The position numbers were made by a program, and so were the translations under genes. A stretch of 14,352 nt of DNA from Bacteroidales bacterium (GTDB lineage Bacteria; Bacteroidota; Bacteroidia; Bacteroidales; UBA10428): contig JAFGOZ010000094.1 of NCBI GenBank assembly GCA_016926235.1, positions 1-14,352 of the forward strand, read 5' to 3'. Below, in pieces: positions 6,748-14,352 of the stretch. The number at the start of each line of letters is the position of its first letter. Position 1 is the first letter of the stretch. Under the pieces are notes generated by a model. That model searched no databases and was not told the DNA's origin. It was given only the letters and a program-made list of their open reading frames with translations.

Positions 6748-8052
6748 ATGGCCAAGGCAGCAGAATTAGCACATGCTTTTTTATCCAAGCACCTGGATCC
6801 TGGAGAACAAATTCAAGCGATTGGGCTATTTGCTTCCGGTCCGATCGGGGCTGCAATTCTAGTTTCAAAAGCGTTTTTTTTAGCTGTAAAGAATTATTGG
6901 ATCGGAATCACCAACAAGAATTTTATTATTGTCCATCTCGATGCATCCGGAAATCCAAAGGAAGATGAGCTTTTTAAGTTGCCTCATTCCGAAGTAAAAA
7001 TTTTGGGCTCTTCTCTGCGGGCACAATTGCCGTATGAAGATAAGCCAAGAGATTTTTCACTGCAACCAGGATTCAAATTCACCACCGGATTCAATAACGA
7101 TGAATTCAAGAATGCATTAAGAAAAATAGAGAATGATGAGTTCGTTGTTTTGGACGCAGTGAATGAAGGAAATCTTGAAGATACGATTTCTAAAGCCATT
7201 ACTCTACCTGAGGAGGAAAATCAAAAACCCGAAATTGATAACAAACCACGCCTCTATGCTTTTTTTCTTAGGGCAAAATCCCAATTTGGAGAGGTTATCT
7301 CTCTATCGTCGACCAGTGATTGGCAGGACAAAATCAGGGCTGATTGCAATGTAACTGATGCGGTGGTGGTATTGATCGAGCCGGAAGAATGGAAACCACC
7401 GACTTTATCATCCAATTCACAGGAGGATATTCGCAAGGCATGGCCGCGTATCAAAAGCGCAATTAATTTATATTTCATGGACCACAGGATTGTGGAGACC
7501 ACAGAGGTTCAGCAGATCACTTCCAATCCCAGTTCGATCATAGTCAGTCCGCTCAGTGGGTTAGCTGTATTTGTTTTCAGAGTAGCTCCTAAAAGGATCC
7601 TGCCCACTACCTTCCTGAAATCAAAGGAACCTGTAATTGAACAAAAACCGCGAGTAGCTATCAAACCTGGAGAAAATCAAAATGAAGTAATTACTGTTGA
7701 TGAAATAAGTTCTAAAGAAATAACAGCGATGACAATTGACGAAAAAAGTAAATACTTTTCAGACGCAAAAAAAACAAAAGAAGGCTCAATTGACAAAACA
7801 CAATCAGAAAAGAAAGATCAAGCGATTAACACCCTGGGTGTTATCACATTTGTTTTATCAATCGAATTACTAGTTGTTTCATTGCTAGATGTTGATTTTG
7901 GAATATCGTTTATTTCTCTTTTCGGGATATTTTCAAGCATATCATATCTTCGGAAGCATGGGGAGAAAGGCATTACTCTTCTTGCGGTATTTTGGAGCTT
8001 GATTCTACTCATATTAGGTAGCCTTTCTATCATCAATATTTATCAGAATTAG
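6748..8052 (+). CDS. Partner A: bPH-like + domain X + C-terminal membrane helices
   Basis: 434 residues; ATG 6748 has AGGAGG 10 nt upstream. The N-terminal ~130 residues look like a bacterial PH-like domain (LDPGEQIQAIG, then YWIGITNKNFIIV and LPHSEVKI). Residues about 169-279 form domain X, an alpha/beta-looking block of unknown function that is about 60% identical by hand alignment to residues 205-314 of partner B. Shared blocks are LYAFFLRA, FGEVIS, PP-LSSNSQE-IR, WP and SPLSGL. A charged low-complexity linker with a YFSDAKK motif (about 336) follows, then two or three hydrophobic helices (about 362-430), so bPH and X should face the cytosol. It is divergent from kinase A and followed 110 nt later by the gene at 8163. 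It may be a substrate, adaptor or inhibitor of the kinase; the sequence does not tell which. Confidence 0.85.
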   Translation: MAKAAELAHAFLSKHLDPGEQIQAIGLFASGPIGAAILVSKAFFLAVKNYWIGITNKNFIIVHLDASGNPKEDELFKLPHSEVKILGSSLRAQLPYEDKPRDFSLQPGFKFTTGFNNDEFKNALRKIENDEFVVLDAVNEGNLEDTISKAITLPEEENQKPEIDNKPRLYAFFLRAKSQFGEVISLSSTSDWQDKIRADCNVTDAVVVLIEPEEWKPPTLSSNSQEDIRKAWPRIKSAINLYFMDHRIVETTEVQQITSNPSSIIVSPLSGLAVFVFRVAPKRILPTTFLKSKEPVIEQKPRVAIKPGENQNEVITVDEISSKEITAMTIDEKSKYFSDAKKTKEGSIDKTQSEKKDQAINTLGVITFVLSIELLVVSLLDVDFGISFISLFGIFSSISYLRKHGEKGITLLAVFWSLILLILGSLSIINIYQN

Positions 8053-8162
8053 ATAAAAACTTTACTAAATAATGCCAAAGCCAAGAAAATAATATTTTTA
8101 TAAAATTATCATAGTTATTAAAATCTTAAAAATATTTTTCCAAGATTAAAAAGGAGAAAGAA

Positions 8163-8918
8163 ATGTCTGTGAATATGAACGTAAATAATGATAAAAAAAG
8201 AGGCAAGGCTAAATTAAATATACTTTTCTTGGCGTTGATATTTCTGGGAATAATATATTTCTTTGGCATTAGAGATTATTCCTACAATATCTTTGGATCT
8301 ACGATCAATTCAATTGGAATGATGATGAACAATGGTTTTATCGATCGAGTTGATTATAAAAGGGAACACAACCCTGTTACATTAATTGGAAGCGAATTAA
8401 TTCTAGCCGGATCTCATGGAAATGTTGATGAAGATTATGCTGTAAATTTAATATACTTATTAAATTCATCTGACCTTTGGGTCGTAGTCTATCAATCAGC
8501 AATCGTTTCTTCAGACGCAAAAATCATCCAAAATTTATTCATAAACACTAACACTCTTTTTAAAGAATTAACTCTGAAAAATAACTCGAATCAATTAACA
8601 CAACTTCAAAATGATTTTCAACTACATTCTCATTTGTTCAGCAATAATAATAAGGTAGCCTTTAATCAACTTTTGGATTTTAAGATTACAGGTCGATTAA
8701 GAAAATGTGATAAAGATGAGATTGATGGTGCAGTTAACTTATTAAATAGATTGAACCAAAATTCACAATTGAGTGATTATTGCCTTGTGCAGAGATTGCC
8801 TATATGGAAAACATCCGATTTTGGAATGACAATAGCAATTCTATTGATTTTTCTAATTTTGTTATACTTTTTTTTCAAAAATTTACGATTATTATTTAAA
8901 TCGGAAAAAAGTAATTAA
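8163..8918 (+). CDS. Bitopic membrane protein of unknown function
   Basis: 251 residues; ATG 8163 has AGGAG 6 nt upstream. A short basic Asn/Lys-rich N terminus precedes one helix (about 20-38). A ~180-residue soluble region follows, then a second helix (about 224-243) and a basic tail (KSEKSN). The ends should be cytosolic and the middle outside. The outer region has two cysteines (C182, C207) that could form a disulfide, and a Gln/Asn/Leu-rich helical stretch near 130-165. I recognise no family. It lies downstream of partner A in the same direction, so it may be co-transcribed with it, and it converges with kinase B. The gene at 12872 holds the same place after partner B but is not visibly homologous. 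Confidence 0.75.
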   Translation: MSVNMNVNNDKKRGKAKLNILFLALIFLGIIYFFGIRDYSYNIFGSTINSIGMMMNNGFIDRVDYKREHNPVTLIGSELILAGSHGNVDEDYAVNLIYLLNSSDLWVVVYQSAIVSSDAKIIQNLFINTNTLFKELTLKNNSNQLTQLQNDFQLHSHLFSNNNKVAFNQLLDFKITGRLRKCDKDEIDGAVNLLNRLNQNSQLSDYCLVQRLPIWKTSDFGMTIAILLIFLILLYFFFKNLRLLFKSEKSN

Positions 8919-9007
8919 CCTCCTGATATTTTTCAAGATTTAGATGAACAATAAGGTGGTATTTGAAGAGAATCTCTTTCTTATTGGAATTCGTTATTAT
9001 GTAAAAA

Positions 9008-11401
9008 TTATTTCCCCCAAACCCATTTGTATAGAATATGATAATAGGAACCTACAATTATTAAATCATTATCTTGGTTGAAGTAAAAAACTAGATTATT
9101 ACTATTAGATCCTGTCAATTTATCATTTAAATCCTCATCACCCCAATTTAAATTTTCTTTTATATCAAAAGTCTTTAAAGGCTCATCATCATCAAATTTC
9201 CAAATTTTCGCAGTTCCATCAGAAAATCCCGTTGCAAATAATCTATCGTCATTAGAAAGAGCAATACTAGTAAAACTTACCCACCATGGGATATTTTTTA
9301 TATGAATTGAATCAGTAATAATTCCTCTTTCAACATCCCATATATGTATGTAAGGTATATAAACCCCTTGTCCTACATCATCTGCTGAGGCTATATACCT
9401 TCCACTATTAAAAAATGTTAGATCATATATTGTAGATATGTTTTCTTGTATGAGGTCTTCAATTACTACACCTCGTTCATTCCAAATTCTTATATTCCCA
9501 TCTCCTGTTCCAGCAATGATATATTGCCCATCAGGCGAGTATTCCACATCTGTTAAATATTTATGTATTTTTCCCATCCCGAAGAATAAATGGATTTGTT
9601 TTCCGTTTGACATTTGCCAAATACGAACGGTATTATCCGCTGAAGACGAGGCGAGCTCTTTACTATCAGGTGAAAAATCAAGATTTCCGACAATATCTTC
9701 ATGTCCTCTAAGTGTATAAAGTAACCTATTATCATCAAGATACCATACTTGAATGGTATTATTTTCTAAACCTGCCGCCAGATATTGACCATCCTTGGAA
9801 AAATCTAAACAAGTTATTTGGCTAGAACCGCTATAGTCTTTGATAATTTCTAATGATTTGGCATCTAAAATTAAAATATTACCCTCATAAGTGCCTAAAG
9901 CTATTAAGGATCCATCAATAGAAATAGTGATATTTGAAATATATGCAGTATAAGTTGACATGTCTTTAATAACAGGAGAGATAATTGCTGTTGTTGGAGT
10001 ATGTGAAATCGTTCTTTGCACTGGCTGTGGAGTGAACGTTGCTGTTATTATCTTTTCACTATCGTTTTTGAGATTCTGGCGATTTGAGAAATCAAATAAA
10101 TTAAAAAATAGGCAAATTAAGAACAAGGAGATCAGACTAAAAATAGCAATCAATCTTCCAGAATTTTTCAATAATACAAACATACCTTTTATAGCGGTAA
10201 TACCGATATTAGTTTCTACAAGAAGAAAATCATTTCTTGAGTAGATTTTGTCACGGGTTAGTGAAGACCAGCCTTTCGCTTCAATCTTGAAGGAAACCTG
10301 ATGTTTACTCTCTTTTCCCTTTGCTATCTTAAACAAGCCAGGTGAAATTCCAACCCAATTCTCTAATGATTTAATAGAACCTTCTAAAATACCACCACCA
10401 ATATTTGAAATAATCAAATCTGCCGATGTGATTTCAGCTTGTTTTACCGAACCAAAATTCATTATCTGGGGACTGATTTTCATTTTTGGAGCATATGGTC
10501 CATCAAATTTATTGTTAAATTCTTGAAAAACATTTCGCCACTCCTCGATCCTGGGGCATTCCTCGATGCAGTTGGCAAACCACACCTGATCGAATAATTC
10601 CACCAGGCGGGGGTGAATCTCACCCAGCACCTTGAGCATCAGGGCATGTCGTTCGGTCTTGTGGCCGAATTCATCCAGCCCATCAAAGAATGTATCGCCA
10701 AAGGCGATATCACGGACGCGTTCATCCCGCCAGCCTAGGATTTCACTGAGCAGGATGCCGGTTGAGAAGCGGTCACAGCCAGCCGACCAGCAGCCATTGT
10801 CCATGATCCATTGGGGAGCATAGCCGCTGGTGCCGGCGGGGAGCGGATCAGGGGTTAGCAAGCCCTTGGCGAACATCTCCTCCAGGTCGACCAGTTCGAC
10901 GTGCTGATGATCATCCGAATAGATGAAATTGGAGGCGGAGAGGTCGCAGTGAGCTATCTGGCGCTCTTCCAGGCCGGCCAGCACCTCAGCCAGGGATCTG
11001 GCCAATGAAAGGCTGTTTTCAGGAGAAACGACAGTTTTCTGGGAGATTGTGTTGTACCAGCTCTGCCCTTTCATCCAGGGCATCAGCACGGCGAAGGCGA
11101 AGTCGGGGTAGTGCTGGATCAGATCGGGGTATTCATGGGGGTGGATGACAGTGCGTTGGGCGGCTTTGAGGCCGGGGAGGTCCTGATAGGCGTTAATAGC
11201 GGCACAGTTGGCGATGCTGGCCTCGTTCCTGAAGATATGTTTGAAGACTTTGAGGGCGAAGAAATCCCTGCCGGACTGCAGACGGTAGACCTTGGCTCTG
11301 CGGCCGACTTCGGCATAGGGGATGTCGGGAAAGCCGGGGGCAGGGGTGAAGGAATAATTCTTATTATTTAATATAAAACTTGGATGCGAATATCCTATCA
11401 C
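9008..11401 (-). CDS. Kinase B: atypical receptor protein kinase with Hydin-like, TM and WD40 domains
   Basis: 797 residues from GTG 11401. The frame is closed by TGA at 11432-11434 with no ATG, GTG or TTG between, AGAAG lies about 9 nt upstream, and the N terminus matches kinase A in length. Kinase domain about 27-295: K51, H151-C-D153 with N158, D172-L-E for DFG, GTSGYAP, D210 in helix F. Residues about 306-412 are a Hydin-like Ig domain (MNFGSV, SNIGGG, WVGISP). Then one helix (about 415-436), a Thr/Pro linker, and a C-terminal WD40 region (about 485-797) with roughly seven blades; the clearest ends TVRIW, others end IQVW, IRIW, IHIW and AKIW. By topology the propeller lies outside the membrane and may bind a protein or wall ligand. 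The kinase is near-identical to kinase A while the sensor is unrelated. Divergent from partner B. Confidence 0.9.
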   Translation of the reverse strand: MIGYSHPSFILNNKNYSFTPAPGFPDIPYAEVGRRAKVYRLQSGRDFFALKVFKHIFRNEASIANCAAINAYQDLPGLKAAQRTVIHPHEYPDLIQHYPDFAFAVLMPWMKGQSWYNTISQKTVVSPENSLSLARSLAEVLAGLEERQIAHCDLSASNFIYSDDHQHVELVDLEEMFAKGLLTPDPLPAGTSGYAPQWIMDNGCWSAGCDRFSTGILLSEILGWRDERVRDIAFGDTFFDGLDEFGHKTERHALMLKVLGEIHPRLVELFDQVWFANCIEECPRIEEWRNVFQEFNNKFDGPYAPKMKISPQIMNFGSVKQAEITSADLIISNIGGGILEGSIKSLENWVGISPGLFKIAKGKESKHQVSFKIEAKGWSSLTRDKIYSRNDFLLVETNIGITAIKGMFVLLKNSGRLIAIFSLISLFLICLFFNLFDFSNRQNLKNDSEKIITATFTPQPVQRTISHTPTTAIISPVIKDMSTYTAYISNITISIDGSLIALGTYEGNILILDAKSLEIIKDYSGSSQITCLDFSKDGQYLAAGLENNTIQVWYLDDNRLLYTLRGHEDIVGNLDFSPDSKELASSSADNTVRIWQMSNGKQIHLFFGMGKIHKYLTDVEYSPDGQYIIAGTGDGNIRIWNERGVVIEDLIQENISTIYDLTFFNSGRYIASADDVGQGVYIPYIHIWDVERGIITDSIHIKNIPWWVSFTSIALSNDDRLFATGFSDGTAKIWKFDDDEPLKTFDIKENLNWGDEDLNDKLTGSNSNNLVFYFNQDNDLIIVGSYYHILYKWVWGK
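10537..11350 (-). repeat. Kinase cassette copy B (matches 5735-6563)
   Basis: This copy is nearly identical in DNA to the kinase A cassette, with exact runs of 41 and 56 nt around 11005-11122. It is GC-rich against very AT-rich flanks (15/60 G+C at 10081-10140). Identity stops abruptly at about 10537, within the C-lobe end of the kinase, and at about 11350, just before the variable N terminus. Confidence 0.85.
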
Positions 11402-11522
11402 ATTGATATCTTCTACAACCCAGTAATTATTTCATTCCGATAATTTATTATATATCGATACCCACTATATTTTGATTAATTATATAATTATTAAATCCTG
11501 GACATTACTAAACCTAATAGTG

Positions 11523-11550
11523 TTGAAATCATTTTACGAAAAAATATTTA
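11523..11550 (+). promoter_or_regulatory. Candidate promoter for partner B
   Basis: TTGAAA (11523-11528) is followed after 16 nt by TATTTA (11545-11550), a fair sigma70-like pair. Transcription would start near 11557, about 20 nt before the start codon, leaving room for the GGAGGG ribosome site. Confidence 0.3.
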
Positions 11551-11568
11551 TTTACATATAAAAAATGT

Positions 11569-11574
11569 GGAGGG
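11569..11574 (+). promoter_or_regulatory. Shine-Dalgarno GGAGGG deciding the partner B start
   Basis: GGAGGG ends 4 nt before ATG 11579. An in-frame GTG at 11567 overlaps it, so that GTG is unlikely to be the start; MKWF is also the usual beginning of DUF805 proteins. Confidence 0.75.
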
Positions 11575-11578
11575 AATA

Positions 11579-12733
11579 ATGAAATGGTTTCTAATTGCTC
11601 TAAGAAAATATGCAGTTTTTGATGGTAGAGCACACAGGCGAGAATATTGGAATTATTTTCTTTTTATGAATATAATCGCCTTTCTGCTTGCTTTTTTTGA
11701 GGGGCTATTCGAGGGATTCACTGGTCTATCTACAGGTTTTCTTCCTGGAGGAGTATTATCATTTTCATTTCGGATAATCACCCTATTACCTTATATAGCG
11801 GTTACTATCCGAAGACTTCACGATATTAATAAGAGCGGATGGACAATATTATTAGGTCTGATTCCTATAATTGGTCAGATTATTTTTTTCATATTCTTAA
11901 TCCAAGATGGCGATCAAGGCGAAAACCAATATGGCCTTAATCCTAGGGAAAATACTATTTTGAATGTAACCCAAAAATATTTTGAGCCGCTGGAAATATC
12001 AAAGACTAATATCTTGTTACCGAGCCACAGTGTAAATACCAAAACCAATAATCATGGATTGAATGGAATTCAAGATAATGAAAGTACAAAAGACTACAAT
12101 CAATATGTGGGCAAAAGAAAAAAAGAATTTATTAATAAAGAGATTATTGGAGAGATAAAAAATGAAGTGAAGGTAAGTTTCTGCCCAAAATTGTATGCTT
12201 TTTTTCTTAGGGCTGAGACAATATTTGGAGAAGTAATTTCCACTTCAACTTCTAGCGAATGGGAGGAAAAAATACGAATTGAATGTAGTGAACCCAAAGC
12301 AGAAGTCATGCTTATTGATCCAGAATATTGGCAACCGCCGCAACTCTCTTCAAATTCACAAGAAGAAATTCGAAATTTATGGCCAAAAATAAATTCTGCT
12401 GTCAATAGATATTTTATAAACCAAAAAATTCTGGATAGATCAGAGTCTAATCAAATTTCTAAAAATCCATGTTCGATAATGATAAGCCCTCTGTCTGGAT
12501 TAGTCGTATTTATCTTCATGATAGTAAACAGTAAAGATGAAATAACCTATGAAAATGAAGCAATTAAAAATGAAATGCGATCTCAACCAAAGGAAGAATA
12601 TGAGAGAGATACAATTCCACCTATTTTTGAAAGGAGCAAAAAGAATTTGATTTCCTACACAGTAAACTTAGACGATAAAGATAGCTATTTTTCCGATGTG
12701 AAAAAGTCAAAAAAAATATATCCGAAAATTTGA
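11579..12733 (+). CDS. Partner B: DUF805 + domain X
   Basis: 384 residues from ATG 11579. Residues 1 to about 125 are a DUF805 domain: the family pattern KWFL, KYAVFDGRAHRREYW, RRLHDINKSGW and a final GENQYG are all visible, with about four hydrophobic helices between. A polar linker (about 126-200) leads to domain X (about 205-314), about 60% identical to partner A by hand alignment. A charged tail with YFSDVKK (about 368) ends the protein 16 residues later, where partner A continues into membrane helices. So both proteins tether domain X to the membrane, one at the N terminus and one at the C terminus. DUF805 function is unknown. Divergent from kinase B and followed 138 nt later by the zinc-ribbon gene. 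Confidence 0.85.
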   Translation: MKWFLIALRKYAVFDGRAHRREYWNYFLFMNIIAFLLAFFEGLFEGFTGLSTGFLPGGVLSFSFRIITLLPYIAVTIRRLHDINKSGWTILLGLIPIIGQIIFFIFLIQDGDQGENQYGLNPRENTILNVTQKYFEPLEISKTNILLPSHSVNTKTNNHGLNGIQDNESTKDYNQYVGKRKKEFINKEIIGEIKNEVKVSFCPKLYAFFLRAETIFGEVISTSTSSEWEEKIRIECSEPKAEVMLIDPEYWQPPQLSSNSQEEIRNLWPKINSAVNRYFINQKILDRSESNQISKNPCSIMISPLSGLVVFIFMIVNSKDEITYENEAIKNEMRSQPKEEYERDTIPPIFERSKKNLISYTVNLDDKDSYFSDVKKSKKIYPKI

Positions 12734-12871
12734 CAATAAAATAGGGATATTTATAAGCCGACCTTTACCCACTACGATATTGATGAAATTATTTTGTTTA
12801 TTGATTTTTGTGAGACTAAGAGGATATGTGATTGATAAAAAAATATATCTATAAGTTTTAAGGAGAAAAAA

Positions 12872-13453
12872 ATGATATGTCCAAACTGTATACAAGAGAT
12901 AAAAAGAGGAGCTGATCATTGCGAAAATTGTGGTCAGCCCTTATTCAATAACCCATTGCAGAAAGTGGTTGAAAGTAATTCACCAAAAGAAATATTGCTA
13001 ATTTATACAGGGAGGTTATTTTTCACATTATTGGCAATTTGGCTTGTAAGAATTGTTGTCAATAGTCTATCCTTTATCAATGAATTAATCATTCCCGAGA
13101 TCAATATAAATGCTCTGATCATTATCAACATCATAATAACCGTTATCGTTTTCTGCATGATATTGTCCTTTTCCATACAAATTAAACCACTTTGGGCTAT
13201 GTGTTATCCAAAATACCAACAAGTTGGATTGTTATTTCAAACAATACTGAACTTAATATTGATCAATATGTTGTATAAGGGCTTAAAACCAATCCTTATG
13301 ACTTTTGAAGGAAGCAGCGAAATAATGCTGATCATTCAAATCACGTTGCTTCTAATTGTTATCGGACTGGTTACCAGGACAATGATGATCTTGTATAGGG
13401 AAATACCTGTTTGGTTAGGTACCTTGCGAGAAGATTTCGAGAAAAATGTTTAG
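12872..13453 (+). CDS. Zinc-ribbon membrane protein
   Basis: 193 residues; ATG 12872 has AAGGAG 6 nt upstream. C3-x2-C6 and C17-x2-C20 form a typical N-terminal zinc-ribbon (MICPNC and CENCGQ), expected to bind one zinc in the cytosol. After a short linker come about four hydrophobic helices (about 44-70, 85-110, 120-147, 149-175) and a charged tail. Such zinc-ribbon/TM proteins are common in Anaerolineae, generally without assigned function. It sits in the third place of unit B, as the bitopic protein does in unit A, and may be co-transcribed with partner B. It converges with the gene at 13562. Confidence 0.8.
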   Translation: MICPNCIQEIKRGADHCENCGQPLFNNPLQKVVESNSPKEILLIYTGRLFFTLLAIWLVRIVVNSLSFINELIIPEININALIIINIIITVIVFCMILSFSIQIKPLWAMCYPKYQQVGLLFQTILNLILINMLYKGLKPILMTFEGSSEIMLIIQITLLLIVIGLVTRTMMILYREIPVWLGTLREDFEKNV

Positions 13454-13504
13454 CATAAAACCATTCCCCCAAAGATGTATGATTGGATCATATTAGATCT
13501 GAAT

Positions 13505-13521
13505 AAGCCGAATCGGTTTTT
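13505..13521 (+). terminator. Possible intrinsic terminator after the zinc-ribbon gene
   Basis: aagccg and cggttt can pair as a 6-bp stem with one G-T wobble around a 3-nt AAT loop, and a run of T residues overlaps and follows the stem. It lies about 50 nt after the stop at 13453, between two convergent genes. The stem is short and weak. Confidence 0.3.
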
Positions 13522-13561
13522 ATCGGGATGGTGGATGTCGAATATTATTAGGATGTTTAGA

Positions 13562-14352
13562 TTATTGTAATTGCAGTATATCACCCGGGTTCCCCCAGAC
13601 TTTTATCTCCTTTACTGTAAACTTATCACCATTCACCACATAAAAACCACCAAATGTCTTGGCAGCTTTAAAAATTTCATTATTACGTCGGGCGATGAAT
13701 TTACCATTAACATAAACTTGCGCCTCATCATCTACAAAAACAACCTTAAGCGTAATTTCGTCGTTGATTGATGAGATTAGATACTCAATATCCCCAAGAT
13801 GATCCCAGGCTTTATCACCCAACGATGGTCTTAAAAGACCCAGGCTAGCATACCCCGGAGGCCAATCTTTACGTTCTCCCGAACCGATTATAAATGCATA
13901 GTATTCGGATGTGTCAGGATAAAATAAAACGCCTGAAAACCTAACCTTGTTGCTGAGCTTTACTTGAAAGGTGCAATCCCCATCAATTTTAATGGTCTTT
14001 CGAGGTGTTGAAATTGTTCCCATCCACTCTCTCAAATTTTTATCCTCAAGCATTTCAAGTGTTAGCCCTGTTTGATCAATGTTTTTTACACTATTTTGGT
14101 TTTTCCATCCAAGTTTATCTTGAGAAAAATCCTCCTCAAAAATTAATTCCGTATGAACAGGAGTTGATGTTTGAGTAATCTTTTTAGTAGGTGTCTTGGA
14201 AGGTGAAGGTGTTAATGTGCTGGCCACAGCGGTATGGGTGGGTTGAGGGGCTGAAGGTGGTAATGGTTTTGCCCACAGGAAATATGATCCGATCCCAGCC
14301 AACAATACAATCGCGAAGGCGTAAGCGAAAAGGCTTTTTTGCCTGAGGATAA
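13562..14352 (-). CDS. C-terminal part of a TM + Pro/Thr linker + LamG-like protein, probably kinase C
   Basis: The frame is open to the window edge, so the true start lies beyond 14352; the TTG at 14305 falls inside the membrane helix and is not the start. Visible parts: a basic residue pair, a helix (about nt 14265-14340) ending GSYFLWAKP, a Pro/Thr/Ser-rich linker (about nt 14145-14260), and a C-terminal beta-rich LamG/DUF1080-like domain opening with FEEDFSQDKLGW. The helix end resembles kinase A (GIYFVWPKS), and orientation and spacing match the place a third kinase would take. The kinase domain itself is not in the window, so that identity is inferred. Confidence 0.75.
   Translation of the reverse strand, partial: ILRQKSLFAYAFAIVLLAGIGSYFLWAKPLPPSAPQPTHTAVASTLTPSPSKTPTKKITQTSTPVHTELIFEEDFSQDKLGWKNQNSVKNIDQTGLTLEMLEDKNLREWMGTISTPRKTIKIDGDCTFQVKLSNKVRFSGVLFYPDTSEYYAFIIGSGERKDWPPGYASLGLLRPSLGDKAWDHLGDIEYLISSINDEITLKVVFVDDEAQVYVNGKFIARRNNEIFKAAKTFGGFYVVNGDKFTVKEIKVWGNPGDILQLQ

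Larger units (their letters stand above)
11402..11578. promoter_or_regulatory. Divergent promoter region between kinase B and partner B
   Basis: 177 bp between the two starts. It holds a perfect 14-bp palindrome, taattatataatta (11477-11490), and the tatataattat word shared with the unit A region. A minus-strand TATAAT lies at 11452-11457, with a weak TCAAAA 17 nt upstream. Strong AT bias makes single boxes uncertain; the shared divergent layout is the firmer evidence for common control. Confidence 0.35.

Noticed and set aside
8961..8982. Terminator hairpin between the convergent genes at 8918 and 9008
   Set aside because: aagag/ctctt gives only a 5-bp AT-rich stem without a clear T-run; too weak to call.
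1..14352. CRISPR array, transposase, integrase, toxin-antitoxin or phage genes
   Set aside because: No regularly spaced repeats and no such protein motifs in any of the supported genes.

Overview
The window looks like Chloroflexota DNA, most likely Anaerolineae. The grounds are transmembrane Ser/Thr receptor kinases, Thr/Pro/Ala-rich linkers just outside the membrane (for example the TATAQARTA-type stretch near nt 780-800), bPH and DUF805 proteins, and a Hydin-like domain. This is inferred from protein style, as there is no rRNA or marker gene. Composition is patchy: kinase domains are GC-rich (hand counts: 42/60 G+C at 61-120, 37/60 at 6301-6360), while sensor and membrane parts are AT-rich (15/60 at 10081-10140, 10/60 at 2701-2760).

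Layout. (1) 1-1340 (+): 3' part of a canonical PknB-type kinase with one membrane helix and a LamG-like outer domain. (2) 1341-1930: no protein gene. It holds an imperfect nested inverted repeat, a good extended -10 promoter, and a structured tRNA-like sequence with a CAT anticodon loop but broken stems. (3) 4258-1931 (-): a very AT-rich GT-C-like polytopic membrane protein with a TTG start, 25 nt downstream of kinase A. (4) Unit A: kinase A (6617-4284, -), divergent partner A (6748-8052, +; bPH + new domain 'X' + C-terminal membrane helices), then a bitopic membrane protein (8163-8918, +). (5) Unit B: kinase B (11401-9008, -; WD40 sensor), divergent partner B (11579-12733, +; DUF805 + domain X), then a zinc-ribbon/four-helix membrane protein (12872-13453, +). 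(6) 14352-13562 (-): C-terminal part of another TM + Pro/Thr linker + LamG-like protein, probably kinase C of a third unit cut by the window edge.

The main observation is this repeating unit: an atypical receptor kinase (HCD...N catalytic loop, DLE in place of DFG), a divergent membrane-tethered partner with a conserved ~110-residue domain of unknown function, and a small membrane protein. Kinase stop codons lie at 4284, 9008 and 13562, a period of about 4.6 kb. The kinase cassettes are nearly identical in DNA, while the attached sensors are unrelated (LamG+SH3b against WD40). I infer a tandem set of envelope-sensing kinase systems built by duplication plus sensor and anchor swapping. The partner may be a substrate, regulator or adaptor of its kinase; nothing in the sequence decides which.
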